From: Gaeumannomyces sp. JS-464
Taxonomy: Eukaryota > Ascomycota > Sordariomycetes > Magnaporthales > Magnaporthaceae
Length of the DNA: 64,000 nucleotides
Reading direction: 5' to 3'
Assembly: GCA_002197995.1 (NCBI GenBank)
Contig: NGZR01000006.1
Coordinates: forward strand, 1,426,001-1,490,000
Shown here: positions 1-12,047 of the stretch, piece by piece
How the letters are laid out: every line of letters starts with the position of its first letter
Numbering within the stretch: the stretch's first letter is position 1
Translations under genes and position numbers: made by a program
Notes under the pieces: generated by a model
The model's database searches: none
Seen by the model: only the letters and a program-made list of their open reading frames with translations
What the model was told of the DNA's origin: nothing

Positions 1-785
1 AGCAGCTGAACCTTCAAATTCCCCATAAAATTGGACCGCACGACCATCCTTGCGCGTTTCCATATCGTGAACTGCACACAAAAAAAAAAAAAAAATTCCC
101 TGTGCGGCGGCAACTCCCGCCACCCGCGCTCGGCAAACACGCCGCACCAGGACTCCCGAAAAGGGTGCGCAGGAGGACTGAAGCCCAAACCTCGAATGTA
201 ACCGTGAACCAACAACCGCGGCTGTGCGCGGCAACAGCACAGCCGCTGCTAGGCACACAGTCAGCAGCCGTGCGGCCATTTGCCACGGCAGCACCACGCG
301 AAGCCTATTGTGCGCAGCAGTCGCTACCACCATTGAGCTCCCAACACCATTGATGCATGCAAGCAACCCTCAACATTGGCGCTTGATGTTCGCTCCAACC
401 CTCTTGGCATCCGCGGGACCTCGGCCAGACCACCTTGATTCTTTACTATTTTAGCTTGCAGTACCAGTAAGCTTGGCGCCGTTTCGATCTGGAATTGGAG
501 GACCAAGATGTCCAATTGTGGCACCTTGCTCGGCGCGTGTTGGTTATTACTTGCCGCCAAAACCAAAGGCTGCGGGTGTAGTAAAACTAGGTAGGTACCT
601 CCCTAAGGAAAAGAAATGCCAACAAAGCAACCATAAATTCATCATCGTCTTTTTTTTCTTCAAACGAATCCTCTCCTGCGTCGTTCCCGTTTCTTCCTCA
701 TTCTAGTACCCATCACCATACAAACCGGCGAAGCATCAAAGACTACCAGAATACCAACAATCCCACCCCCATCAACCCCTTCACA
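1..785. other. Upstream non-coding stretch
   Basis: I see no convincing coding region. There is an A-run near 80-96 and pyrimidine-rich sequence before the ATG at 786, which would suit a promoter and leader for the next gene. Confidence 0.4.
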
Positions 786-2377
786 ATGCGGGTTAAAAGG
801 CTCACTGCGCTAGTTTTACTAGCAAGACCGGTTCAACCAGCCCCGGTGCCAGCACCGGAACCCCGGCCCATGCCGATCGAGATCGACGGCAATGCTGTGG
901 CCGTGGCTGCGGCAGGTTTGACTACATTGTTTGGTTGTAGCACTGTAAGTGACATTTTCGATCTTTGAACCGAGTGCTCCCTCTCTCCCTCTCTCCCTCT
1001 CTCCCTCTCTTCCTCTCTCCCTCTCTCTCTCCCTCTCTCCCTCTCTCTTCTCCCTCTCTCCCTCTCTCCCTCTTTTCCCTCTTTTCACCAGTGGCAAAGA
1101 GATGGGGATTCAAGGATACATACTCGAATTTCCGCTTAGGGTTGATTGATCATAGTCCTTTCTTTGACGTTTTTCCAAAGCTTTTTACCCTCCGCCCTTC
1201 ATTTATGTACCCCATGTGCATGGCGTGAACTAACTTGGTACCTTTCCAGATCCTTATGCAGCAAATTACTACCAGCCGGTCGAATCGAAACGCTGAGCGA
1301 ATCGCTCTAGATGTACGTTTTGGAACCTTCTTATCTCCCTCGTTGAAAAGGTGCCACATTTCGGCACTAATTATTCGAGCGATCTCCTTACTAACCTTAT
1401 TTTTCTCCTTCATTGAACCATAAAACCAGGCCCAAAGTCAAAGCCAGGCCACTATGATAGATGGCTACTTGTGGAGGTGCATTGACCGGGTACGAGAACT
1501 GGACCCGGCGCACGGCATGCGGCTATCCAACCAAGCGATCAGCATTGCAGCCGGACGACCGAGCACCCCCAGGAGCGAAGATGTCGAAAGTCAGCCGCTG
1601 CTTGCAAGCCCCCAGCAGTGTCTGGATACACTTACCAAACAGCTCGGGGAGTGTAACGCGATCCTCGAAAATCTATCCAAAAGGCTACTGCCACCAGGTA
1701 GTCGACCGGGGTCCTCTGGGACCGTGGCTGGGCCCTCTGGGACTCAGCCCGGAGCCCCTGGATCTGGGGGCGGATCTTCTATGGGGGATCCGGGGAACAA
1801 CAACGACAATTTCAGGATGCAGCGGCCAGCCGGAGCAGGACACTATGGTACGTTTGGCGATAGTCAGTCTCAGTCTCCGCCCAACTCGCCAAACGCCAAT
1901 GCCCTGTCGCGACAGCCACCGGCGAGCCCCCCGTCCAACGGCAAAGGAAAGGAACGCGAGGGGACGACAGCTCAGACCAATCCGAACGAGCAGGGGAAGC
2001 AGCAGCAGCAAAACCCGCCACCCGGGCCCGCAGCGGGTCCTTCTTCTACCGGTAAAGGAAAGGAGCCAGAGGGGGCTGTTGTCAAGACTGACCCGAAAGA
2101 GCAGGGCCAGCAACAGCAAAAGCCGCCGTCCGGGCCTGCACCAGGCCCCTCGTCAGGCGGCTCTGGATCTCAAACAGACCCTCCGTCTAGCGGCAAGGGT
2201 AAGGAGCCAGAAGGGACCATAGCTAAGACCGACCCGAACACTCAGGGACAGCAGCAGCAACAACAACAAAAGTCGCCACCGCCGACGACAGAGGAGAAGA
2301 AGGACCAGCCCTCGAAACCTCCCACCACAGAGGCGCAGCCGCCCAAGCCCGAGACCAAGCCCCTCCGCCGGAAATAA
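786..2377 (+). CDS. Gln/Pro-rich tandem-repeat protein with signal-like N terminus
   Basis: I do not recognise the family. Three exons fit in phase: 786-944, 1250-1312 and 1430-2377, with donors GTAAGT and GTACGT, acceptors CCAG, and a CTAAC branch site in intron 2 (389 residues). The N terminus MRVKRLTALVLLARPVQPA resembles a signal peptide or anchor, and a second hydrophobic stretch lies near residues 36-50. The C-terminal half is low complexity: three imperfect copies of a block that starts GKGKExEG, contains a poly-Gln run and ends PPxGPAxGPSS. Intron 1 contains a CT microsatellite. The stop at 2375-2377 may be artificial: the +1 frame continues with the same Pro/Lys-rich composition to a stop at 2658-2660, and removing one C from the C4 run at 2360-2363 joins the frames. 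Exon structure is fairly sure; function is unknown. Confidence 0.55.
968..1083 (+). repeat. CT-rich microsatellite in intron
   Basis: About 115 bp of nearly pure CTCTCCCT pyrimidine tract inside intron 1 of the Gln/Pro-rich gene. It gives long Ser/Leu/Pro or Arg/Glu/Gly reading frames on both strands that are not genes. Confidence 0.85.
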
Positions 2378-3223
2378 GCCGTCCACGCCTCCGAACCCAC
2401 CTCCCAAGCCGGAGGCCAAACCGGCCACGCCTGAAAAGAAGCCTGGCCCTGCAGCAAAGCCGGCGGCTGAAGACCGTGGTGGGAGGAGCACCACCAAGGA
2501 CAACCCGCCCAGCTCAAGGGATCGATCGCGGCCCAAGTCTCAGGGAGGCAGGGGCAAGCGCTAGAGGGAAGAAAGGCTCAGGTCCGGGACACCATGGTCC
2601 CCGCTGGCTTTGTCGGCTTCATCCTCGGCAACGTGGGATTGGGGAGGGCGAGCGGATAGTTTCTGTTACTCTTGGAATTCCGGGGAATTATGGGTTGGTG
2701 CGCGGTTTGGCTACGAACAAGGGACGGCGTTTTTTTGGCATTTGGGTAATGAATATGCATTTTGAAGATTGGGGAATACTCCATGGTGCTGAGTAACTAT
2801 AGTGAGGACACTCGTTGACAAATCTCGTTTTAAACTTGGCACAGGCCCAGGTCCATCATAGCCACTTGCAACAACAGGTGACACGCCCTTCCAGACCGAA
2901 GCCCCTGGTTCCGATATTTCGTGCCCCCAACCTATTCCATCCTCGGGACTGCGGAAAAAAATCCCGTCAGACCAACACGAAGTCAACCTCAGGTTGGTTG
3001 CCTCCAACCCCCGGGCCGATGCTGTCCATTCCGTGGCGTCGGGCAAGCCCGTGGACATACCCGTCCCCAACCAAATGACATTTCATGGATCGGCGGGCCG
3101 CAAAATGACCGGGAGATCGCTGCCGTACGCACGCACGCGAAATCCCCCTTCTGGCAATGCTTGGGGCCCATGCGACGTATCCTCGCGCAGTCACAAACAC
3201 ACGGCGATCCTGGGACATGATGC

Positions 3224-5089
3224 TTACTTCGGTGAGGAACTTCTTCGCGTATTCAGGGACGTGGAGAGATTCCTCGTGCTTGAGATCCTCCAAGGAAGGG
3301 CACTTCGACGCCAAGATTTTTCTGACGCTTCTTTAGGCAGGAATGCCTCCTCAGGATGTGGCGCGTCGTTCGGGAGAGGGAACAGCTTGTGGAAAGCATC
3401 ACCAAACTCGGCCGGGGCATGCACCTGTGAGTCTGTGTAGATGCTGTCCTGGACCAGCGTCCGCCAGATGGCGTCCTTGAGGTACGCCTGAGTGCCAACA
3501 AAGCCAGCCCGTCTGCCACCATTGCGCAGTATGTAGGCTCTTTTGGACCCGTAGATAAATCGGTGCACTGCCCCGGCGGTAGCTGAAAGCCCAAGCTTAA
3601 CCAAATGGAGATAGGAGAGGGCCAGCCGCAGGTCCAAGATCGCGCTTTGTTCCTTGACAAAAACGATGGCATCCACGGCATAGCCTTTTGCCATTAATCG
3701 ACTCGCCGAGGACGCCCCCTCAGCCCCATCCAGAAATCGCACCTTGGGCGAGAAGGCATAGCCCAGTCCGTTGCCATTCCTGATGGTATTCTTCGTCTGC
3801 CATTGTACGCTGTCGTCAAAGTCTGGGCACCACGAAGGCAGTCCTGTTGTCAAAGGCGGAGTCGAGCGGTTGCCTGACAGGATGTCCAATGACCCCTCGA
3901 TCCTTATGCAATGCGTGACGAGATCCTGATATAGTTTGGTTATGGTCATCGCCTCGCTGTAATCGGGTACATTGTCGGTACGAGCGGACTCGTCGCATAG
4001 TCCCAGAAGCGCATAGATCCGATCTCGTGGGTCTGTCACCCGGTTTCCGCGTGTCAAGCCAAGAAGCGACCGTAGCCTGCACCCGTGCATGATATCGGGG
4101 TTGGGGAAAGTCGGATCCCACTTTTCTTTGTTCTCAGAGGCCACAGATAGGCAATAAACTAGGATGGCGCCAACCGTTGTGAGGAATGTCGGCTTGCCAA
4201 TGTCAACCTGGGACGTGGCTGGGTTTGCACGGATGGTATCCTGGACGATAAGGCGGGCCAGCCTAATGTAATGTTCAATCCTTAGAGCACAGCCGCGTCC
4301 AGCTACGCGGGAGAGGACCACACACTTGCTTGCAACCGCCAGTTCTTGAATGATCCAGGTCCGGGTCCAATAGTCCCGTTTTAAGAATCTGAGCAGTGAC
4401 GGTCGCCATGGTACTGAAGGATCATCGAGCGCGAGTGGGTCGGGGATTTTGAACTTTGGATCCTCGGTTCTTTGGAGGACGGAGGCTATTTGCTCTAGCG
4501 CCTGCGCTTCATCTTCTTCTTCCTCTGTTGCAGCTGCGCCGCCCAACCAGGCCAACACGCAGTCGGCGCTACGATAGACGTCGCGCATGAAGGTGGCCTG
4601 GCTGTTGCGCTCGTCGATGTCGCTCTGGTTGATGCATATGGCGTCGACCCAGATCACCGTCTCGCCGTCGGCGTGGCAGAGGGTCTGCAGGGCGTCGAGG
4701 AGGTTCTCGCGGACCGGCACGCGCTCCCCGTCAACGATGATAGCCTGTCCTTCTTTGTATATCGGCTCACCCCACGTGTAGGAGAGGGCTTCGTAACTCG
4801 GGACGTCCAAGTCTAGGGAGGCGTAGATGAAGGAGCAGTGGAGGACGGACTTGCCCCCGTTTGTCGGCTCGATTTTGAGGATGCGTATTTCGCGGCGAGT
4901 TTTGTCCAGGGGTCTGTAGATCGAAGTGGGAACAAGAGTAGAGGCAACAGGCGGAGAAGACGCAGAAGGCGCAGCAGCAGAAGGAACAGCGGCAGAAGGA
5001 ACAGCGGAAGAAGGCATGATGGGCTTTGGTGGTGGGCGTTCGCAGTGACGTGGAATGACCATATGTCTGGTGGAATAGAAGGTGATCAC
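3224..5089 (-). CDS. HET-domain protein with frame-broken C terminus
   Basis: Heterokaryon-incompatibility (HET, PF06985) family protein; known members trigger programmed cell death on non-self recognition. The HET signature is clear: SYEALSYTWG (about residues 78-87), a WVDAICINQSDIDERNSQ block, the VYRSADCVLAWLG block, then DPRDRIYALLGL and PSWCPDF. A likely start is the ATG at 5017, just before an Ala/Pro/Ser-rich leader; the frame opens at 5089. The frame stops at 3224, but homology goes on to about 3030 in other frames: RRVFVTARGY, then GPKHCQKGD, then YGSDLPVILRP, then CHLVGDGYVHG, which is the usual HET-protein tail order. Four single-base losses explain this, at the T5 run 3317-3321 and near 3170, 3128 and 3085. 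It is either a recent pseudogene or an assembly error. No intron is needed. Confidence 0.85.
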   Translation of the reverse strand: MITFYSTRHMVIPRHCERPPPKPIMPSSAVPSAAVPSAAAPSASSPPVASTLVPTSIYRPLDKTRREIRILKIEPTNGGKSVLHCSFIYASLDLDVPSYEALSYTWGEPIYKEGQAIIVDGERVPVRENLLDALQTLCHADGETVIWVDAICINQSDIDERNSQATFMRDVYRSADCVLAWLGGAAATEEEEDEAQALEQIASVLQRTEDPKFKIPDPLALDDPSVPWRPSLLRFLKRDYWTRTWIIQELAVASKCVVLSRVAGRGCALRIEHYIRLARLIVQDTIRANPATSQVDIGKPTFLTTVGAILVYCLSVASENKEKWDPTFPNPDIMHGCRLRSLLGLTRGNRVTDPRDRIYALLGLCDESARTDNVPDYSEAMTITKLYQDLVTHCIRIEGSLDILSGNRSTPPLTTGLPSWCPDFDDSVQWQTKNTIRNGNGLGYAFSPKVRFLDGAEGASSASRLMAKGYAVDAIVFVKEQSAILDLRLALSYLHLVKLGLSATAGAVHRFIYGSKRAYILRNGGRRAGFVGTQAYLKDAIWRTLVQDSIYTDSQVHAPAEFGDAFHKLFPLPNDAPHPEEAFLPKEASEKSWRRSALPWRISSTRNLSTSLNTRRSSSPK

Positions 5090-7276
5090 AGCAGCAGAAG
5101 CCCGAAACAGGTGGTGGCTGGCTGTAAAGCTACGGCAGGCGTCCTAATTCCTGGCGGGCTTCCTGCTGGGTTTGTTGTTTTATTATCCCTTGGCGGCGAT
5201 CAAAAGGGTGCGGTGCCGACCGATGCCGGACGCCTTTCCTCCGAGCCTCCCCATTCTTCTGCTGCAAAAATGCACTTTCATGTCGGGGAACTGGCATCAA
5301 AATGCGCTGCCTTTATTGGCCTGCACCTGAACACATTCGAGCGACGGCCTGTATTGGTCGTCATCATCTTTGGCAGAACCAATTACAGCCGCATCCGAAT
5401 GCCACGATTCTGCCTTGCAGATCAAAACAAGAAGAAAAAAAGACCACGCGCGACAAGCGGGGGTCAGTCCTTCTATCCTCCTATCCGAGTTGGAGCCCCC
5501 GTCGCAGCTGCTGGAGGGTTCAAGCTGCCGCGCTGCACGGACGACGTTCCTGAGCCCGTGCAATGTCCCCGGGCAAGGAAGGCGGCTGACCGCCCAGCGC
5601 CAAAGGCAATGAATGTATGGAGAAGGAGGAGTCGCGACAGATCAAAAGCCAGGGAGAAAAGGGGCAGTTGGTGCGCTAGCCACGCAAACCCACCGTCCGC
5701 GCACGCCGATCGGATGGACGGCAATCGGTGCTGGGGAGGTCACCCCCACACAGTAAGCCGGACACTTCGGCGCCGCAGAATTACCGGCGCCCCACAACGT
5801 GTTGGCTGCAGCCGGTCGATCGATCTCGCGGGAGACAGCTCCTGGGCTGGCCAGCCAATGACCCGTGCGCCCCGGTACGGGGATCATTGTCGACATGGAA
5901 TGCAGGCACGTTGTCTGAGTAAGGACGGACGCACTGGGCGGGTAAGGATTTGCTTCCTAGCTTTTGTTCCCAAGTGCAATTGCGTCAGATCGCTAGGACA
6001 TGGCATGGTTTGTTCGAGACTCAAAAATGCCTGTGATTTGCTATGGAGAATGAAAACATGAACCTCCTCATGAGACGACGTCCACGACATCGTTGTCCAA
6101 AGTGGACAGCCGACAACCAAAAATATCAACCAGGTATCTCACCACAAAGAGAAAAAATGGGGGCAATTAGATTGCAAAGAAGCGAAGATAAGTAAAAACA
6201 AATGCCCTAACAATGGACAAGAATGAAGAGGAGAAGAAGGGAAGGGGTTATGAGAATAGGGTACAGGAGAATAGAAGGTTTCTTCCCTCTCGACAACCGT
6301 TTCCCGGCGCGAACCGAGGAAGTGGCGAGGAGAGCAAAGCGACTTCCAGAAGGCGGGGGCGGCGTGTGAGATCAGGCGCGCCGGTGTTGCACCGGGGTGG
6401 TTTGGTTATAGCGGCGGAGGAGAGGGGACAAGGGGGTATCAATAAAGGCGGAGGGTTAGATGGTTTTATCCCACGATGGTTCGAAGAAAAAGAGCCAAAA
6501 TGAGGCAAAGTTGCAGCGATCCATTATGGTGCGCATCTGGGTGGTAAAGTTTTGGTGAAGGGCGTCAAGGCACACGCCGATCAGGAATAACGGGGTTCCA
6601 GCCAGGCAAAAGCTTGCACAAATCGCTTGCCGAGACCAACTCGAGGAATGACGCGGGGAGTCGACACCAGCGTGTAGATGAGGAATGTGACCAAGCTGGC
6701 TGGGAGAACGAATAGGATGGAGGAGTGAGTAACCAAGACAACGGTTTTGGCCAAGACGAGGGAAGCTTGCGCTGGCGGCAGATCAGATCAGATCGACATG
6801 AGATGATCTGGCCAGCTGCTAGCGCGCGAGCATTGGACTCAGCCAGCCACGCATTGTCTGGCGTGAATGCAAATTCAATGCGAAACAAAAATACGCACAA
6901 GACAAAGAGCTTTTTCTTTCCAGTCCCCTGCCTCAAGTGAAGAGGGGAAGATATGCCGAGGACAGGGGGCAAGGCAAGCAAGCAAGAGTTTGCCCCGCCC
7001 CGTCCGATAATTGTTTCATGGCGGCGGCGCGCCACAGTGCTGGCGATCGGCCGTCGAGAACAAGTGAATAAAGTTTATAAGTTGGTAGGGCCGGTGGGTG
7101 CCGCCGTCGTGTGGGTTGTCGTTCATCGTCGTGAATGAAAAAAAAACCAAGAACCCGCCAGAAAATGCTGACGCACCAAAGAAATGAGAATGACGGTGAT
7201 GGTATGTGGGTGCGCGCGACGCTGGGTATCCAAGTTGCGCGCGCGCTTGGTATAATGGCGATGCGATGCGGTGCGC
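5090..7276. other. No recognisable gene
   Basis: Normal-GC sequence between the HET gene and the GPI-protein gene. Open frames here have no recognisable motif and mostly mirror each other on opposite strands. The left part is presumably the HET promoter; a purine-rich stretch lies at about 6210-6520. Confidence 0.4.
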
Positions 7277-7651
7277 TTACAGCAGCGCAGCGGCGACGAT
7301 GCCCGCGACACCGAGGGCGGCCAGGTTAGCAGCGCCCAGCGACCCGGCGCCCGAGTTGCTGTTGCCGGTGGGGACGGCGGGCGAGATCGGCGACCGGGTG
7401 GACGACATGGTGGAGGTGGTGGACGGCAGGCGGGTGACGCCGGTGCCGGTGCCGGTGCCTGTTGGGAAGGAGGCGGTCGAGTTGCCGTAGCCGCCGACGG
7501 TGGTGGTGGCGACGACGCGCGCCAGCTTGACGGTGCGGGTCATGGTCGCGGTCGAGGTCATAGTCGTGGTTTGACTGGAGGCCGACGACGACTGCGCGCT
7601 GACTGCCAGCAGAGGCAGAGCCAGGGCAGCGAGTATCGAGTTGAAGTGCAT
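7277..7651 (-). CDS. Small GPI-anchored Ser/Thr-rich cell-wall protein
   Basis: A 124-residue intronless protein. The N terminus MHFNSILAALALPLLAVSAQ is a textbook signal peptide with cleavage probably after SAQ or near it. The middle is Ser/Thr-rich (TTTMTSTATMTRT, TSTMSSTRSP) and suited to O-mannosylation, with one N-glycosylation sequon (NST). The C terminus has a small-residue omega region (GNSNSGAG) followed by the hydrophobic tail ALGVAGIVAAALL, typical of a GPI attachment signal. It has no cysteine. Small GPI-CWP-like proteins of this layout are common in filamentous ascomycetes and are usually wall structural components; the exact role is unknown. Confidence 0.8.
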   Translation of the reverse strand: MHFNSILAALALPLLAVSAQSSSASSQTTTMTSTATMTRTVKLARVVATTTVGGYGNSTASFPTGTGTGTGVTRLPSTTSTMSSTRSPISPAVPTGNSNSGAGSLGAANLAALGVAGIVAAALL

Positions 7652-10600
7652 TTTTGCGGTTGTGCGTGTGTGCGAGGTTGCTGAGCTGAAGCGATTGTAT
7701 TTTTGCGATGCGATGCGATGCGATTTCGATGCGCTCGCGTGGTCTTCGAGACGGCGGATGTCAAGATCCTCTTGTTGTCGCGATGCGCGCTTCGTTTGTT
7801 GTTCGAGACCCTTCGCGGCTTGTTCTTCCTTGCCCTATTTTTGGTTTCCCGTTCTCTTTCTTTCCTCCAAGCGGCGCAAAGAATGTCTGCGTTCGTCAAG
7901 AAGCTATTTTCGGCGGGCAACAGAAACTCTGGGCTCGCGCTCAGGGCTGTTTCCAAAATAACGCAAAAGAAAAGGTCGACCTGGAAGTGCTAGCGCTTCA
8001 AGATCAAACGATGGTGGATGGAGTAGACTTTGCCAACGAAGCCTGTGTGTGGTTGTGCGGACTGGTTGTGCGACTGGCGAACAAGAGTGAGCGAGGTTGT
8101 GGTTGAGTGGGAAAAGGAGGGAGAAAAGCAGACGTGCAGAGGAGAGCGGGAGATGCGCGGCAATATCTCACGATGGAGGGCCGCATGCGACGACCCCCCA
8201 GCCGAGATTAAAAGAAAAGACGTGTGGGTGGGCGGCACCGGCAGCGCAGGGCAGTGACACAAAGCGACCAGACGGGTGGGGATGCGGCCCCGTGGAAAAG
8301 CCTTTCATCGTCAGCCATGGATCCCTTGTCGTCGACCCTCTGCCGTGCTCGCCCAGTCCCCCCAATCGTCGTCACTGGACGTCCGTCGGGGTTCCACAAA
8401 ACTGGCAGCGATGCGACCTTGCCGCCCAGGCACCCCAATCCCACACACACACACGTCCTCCGTTGCGCTTTTTTAGCTCGGGTACCTGCGCTGGCGCGCC
8501 TTGCCTCTTTTTGGAAGGGTGCATTGGTGTGGTGCGGCGGTGCGTTTGTGCGTGTGTGTGTGTGCGATCTTTTCTTGCCGTCGCTGGTGTGGTGGGGATC
8601 CCTAAGAGCGCCTCGCTGAATGCAGACCCATCGCTTCCTGCACAGACCAAGCCTCCGTCTGGATGTAGCGGCTACTTGGCGCGTGCGCGGGAAATGAGCA
8701 TTGACACCCGGCAGAGAACCGCTAGCCAAAACGTACCGTGAACTTCGGCCTGCTGTGACTTGCCCGGAAATTACAGGCTCGGCACAAAAAGCAACGCGCC
8801 TTTCTGGGGCCTTCCCCGTCCACAAAGCGGATCTGCCTTTGAAGCGATGCGTCAGGGCATCGCCATTCTGAGCCTAGTGCGTTTAGACGGTGAGTGATTT
8901 TGGTTCTTTTTTCTTTGGTACCTTGCGTTTTCTTTTCGCGCCTCCTCTTGCGCGCTTCAGGGAAGTGTGTCACGGCAGCGCGCCAACTTTTTGCGCTTCG
9001 TGTCTACATAAAGCAACGACGTGGTGCCGCCGCCAGCGGGGAGGGAGTTCTGGCTGAGGCAGAGGCGCCTGCCAGTCCGCCAGGTTTGCGCGATTTCTCT
9101 TCTTTTATCACGCAATTTCCATGGAATTGTCGATCGGGAATTATCCCATCCAGATGATGGCATTCCCGCCTGCCCCGCCGTTCACCTGCCAGTCTGCGCT
9201 GACGGTAAAATGCCGAATTAAATTGATGTCGCCTTTAACGCCTTGGTAAATGGCGACGCCCCGTCCGATGGATCAGGCGCGATCAGATCACAGATTGCCC
9301 AATTTCCCCACGACCGACTGGCCGCCATGTTTCAGGAGGCCACCACATTGATTGGCGACAAAGGGCTGATCCCAGGCTTTCTCTACAGGCCTTGTGTGTG
9401 CGCTTGACAGGCGCCCAATCACCCGTGCTCCTTTTTTTGATCGCCCTTTGCGCCGGCGCCAGGTTTCAATCTGGGGGCGGGATGACGCTTGTTTGCGCCG
9501 TTCGCAAGCGCAATGTTTCTTTTCCAATTTTCTGTGCCACACTCAAACAGCCAAAACGCGGAGAGATCTATATGGAGATCGCTATTCTTTCACCGGCCAT
9601 CCACCCTCCGTGCCCACTCGTGCCCCCGTTAACTGGGAAAGGTTTGCGCGCAAAATATTATTCTCTAGCTCCTTTTTACCTCTTCCCCCCTCTATCGCCT
9701 CGCTTGGGCGAGACCGAGCTGTGCATGGAAACCCTATCCAGGCCCGAAAATCGGTGGGGACCGACCAGGGCTTTCTTTTGCTGCCCCTGGCCAATCCAGG
9801 GGCCGTGGGTTGTGCCACGTTGTATGCAGACGCAGGAACAAAGGCCGCCAGGCAGCGACGCGCGCTGGACAGCGCATCGGCTGGGCCAGCTCAATTCTGC
9901 GCGCGCCCGCTCCATCGTGTTGGGGAAAGGAAATTGAAGCCCAGCGAGCTCAAGTGGCGGTGTCCTGCGCCGAGCCCGTGTCCGACAACGGCACGCGCCC
10001 ATGCCGAGGGGAATAGAGGAAAAATATGGCGACGTGCATGCGACGGTTGTGCGTGCGTCACCATGCTATCCGGGAGTGCACAGGGTGATGCATAAAAACC
10101 CAGGTGCAGCGGACACCACGCGTACATAGCAGAAAGAAAGGTGTGGCCGACACGCGCCCTGGGTGCAACCGCACCCACGAGCGCACCCATGGTCAAACAA
10201 ATTCCATACCTGCGCACAGAAGCCTTGACCCGCAGCGGCTTCAGGGGTGATGGGTCCTTTCTATACTAGGCAAACGCGATGCAGGTGATAATCGACTGTT
10301 AAAGCTCCATTTGAATGGTTTCAAAACGAGGGCTTTGGCTACCACGCGTTTCGAGGCACGAAACAAATATGGAGGAGGTCGTGTGGCGCAGGCTTCGTCC
10401 ATGACTTGTGGCTGACAGCCGACCTTGCACTGTTGCAGCCACATCCCAATCTGCAGCAGCGCCGAACCTGGCTCGGCACACACAAGGGCCTAGCACCTAG
10501 CACAGGACGCGCGCCACGAGGCGCATTTCAGTCCGATTTCTGTACAGAAATAAAGGTCACTATTACCCTGCTTCACCCTTGAACCAAGGACATCAGATGA

Positions 10601-12047
10601 ACCCCAGCAGCCTTACGCTCCGCAGGCGGGGAACTCTGAGCTAGGCTTCGGAAGCTTGACGAGTAAGGACGGGTGTCAAAGCTCGATGGCCACCTCCTCA
10701 GACGAGGCGAACGAAATGATGCTATTAATATCAAAACGGGTGATACAGTCTGGGTAAATCAGCCTTTCTGTTTGGCAAAGCTGTTTCACCGGCATGGATC
10801 ACTTGGAGGGCAGGTCAAGAACGTGCGCAGAGATGAAATGGCCCGGACTCGACAGTCTGCGGTGTTATAGAAGAAGACTATTTATCTCCCTCGCTCGCGG
10901 CACTTTGAAGGAATGCCCCTCAGCCGGGCTCGGTACATTACCTATGTAGATACGTCAGCACATGCCGACTCATATCGGGTTGTAGTGTCATATCCACACT
11001 GGACCTGTTGGACGCGAGTCCGGAAGCTCCCAGCATGGACATTGACTACAGCTAGTCTAGCACAGACCTCGCCAACCGCTTCCAAAAATGGTGAATGCCG
11101 TTTCGATGAGGTCGTGAAGTTTCAAGGGGCCCTGTGCAGATCCCCGCGGGCCGTTTCCGCTGAAGAGTTTGTACATAGATGCCTACAGGCCGGGGTCGAG
11201 TCATGCGTCCGCGCGGAACGTTGGGAATGCTTAATTCCACGTCAAAAATCCAGGGGAAAATTGCAGTGACTTGTCGTGCATCAAAGCCATAGTCACAACG
11301 CCGCACCAGTCTTCTGCAGACGCGGCAAATGTCGGGTTTTTGCCGACAGGGGCGGGACGGCCAGGGCCCAATTGGTGCGAGACGACTCTAGCTGTTCTAG
11401 CGGCTGGGGCACACCATTGGCTGTGGGCGGCTAGGTGGCTTTGAGAGAATGCGTCACAGCTGGCCGCAATGGGCGGACAAACTCCTGAAAATGAGGGGGC
11501 CATATGCAGCCACAAGTGCAGCTGTTCTGTGTGATGGAGGGTGGACAAAACCCGCATATTGCCCGACCGGGCGGACAAACCAGCGAACAAAACAGGAATC
11601 CGGACACCCGGCCCGAAAGCGGTCAGGGATACATGTGGACAAATTCAGGAAAACAGCCACTCGCGGCTCATGTATGTGCTGGCTTACGCTTTTGGCTGGC
11701 CAACAGGATGCGAGGAATCAATCGGGCTGGCTGCAGCGCGAACAACCCCGCGATTCTGGTAGATCAAGCTGGAAGAGGGGAAGAAAACAGGGAGACCAAA
11801 GTGCGATTTTGTGCCGATGTGAGGATAGGAGTACGAGAGGATGAAAGACGGCGTCGGGCTGATCACGAATATAAATACCTTCCAGCTTTCCACCAAGATC
11901 TGGCTCCTGGAAGACACGATGTTCCATCCTCCGCAATACACAATACAAACAAAGTCTTCTTATGTCAATCCCTCGTTTTAGCAGCACGAAGGCCGTCTGC
12001 CGACGCCGTCGCCATCAAGCAAAAAATCCCGCTTGCCCACCGCCACA
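7652..12047. other. Long stretch with no recognisable gene
   Basis: About 4.4 kb of GC-normal DNA. Frames of up to 233 codons occur (9394-10095 on plus, 8208-8825 on minus), but none shows a motif, a signal peptide or a plausible intron structure, and they overlap on both strands. Short CA and TG runs are present near 8440-8570. It includes the promoters of the GPI-protein gene and the Clr5-ankyrin gene, and could hold non-coding RNA or lineage-specific genes that I cannot see. Confidence 0.35.

Noticed and set aside
949..1149. Ser/Pro/Leu-rich and Arg/Glu/Gly-rich frames over the CT tract
   Set aside because: They are translations of a microsatellite inside an intron.
4838..6061. Long plus-strand frame of 407 codons
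   Set aside because: Its first part is antisense to the HET gene and the rest has biased Arg-rich composition without any motif; it is a shadow.
9394..10095. 233-codon plus-strand frame
   Set aside because: Overlaps another long frame on the same strand and several on the other, with no motif or codon signature.
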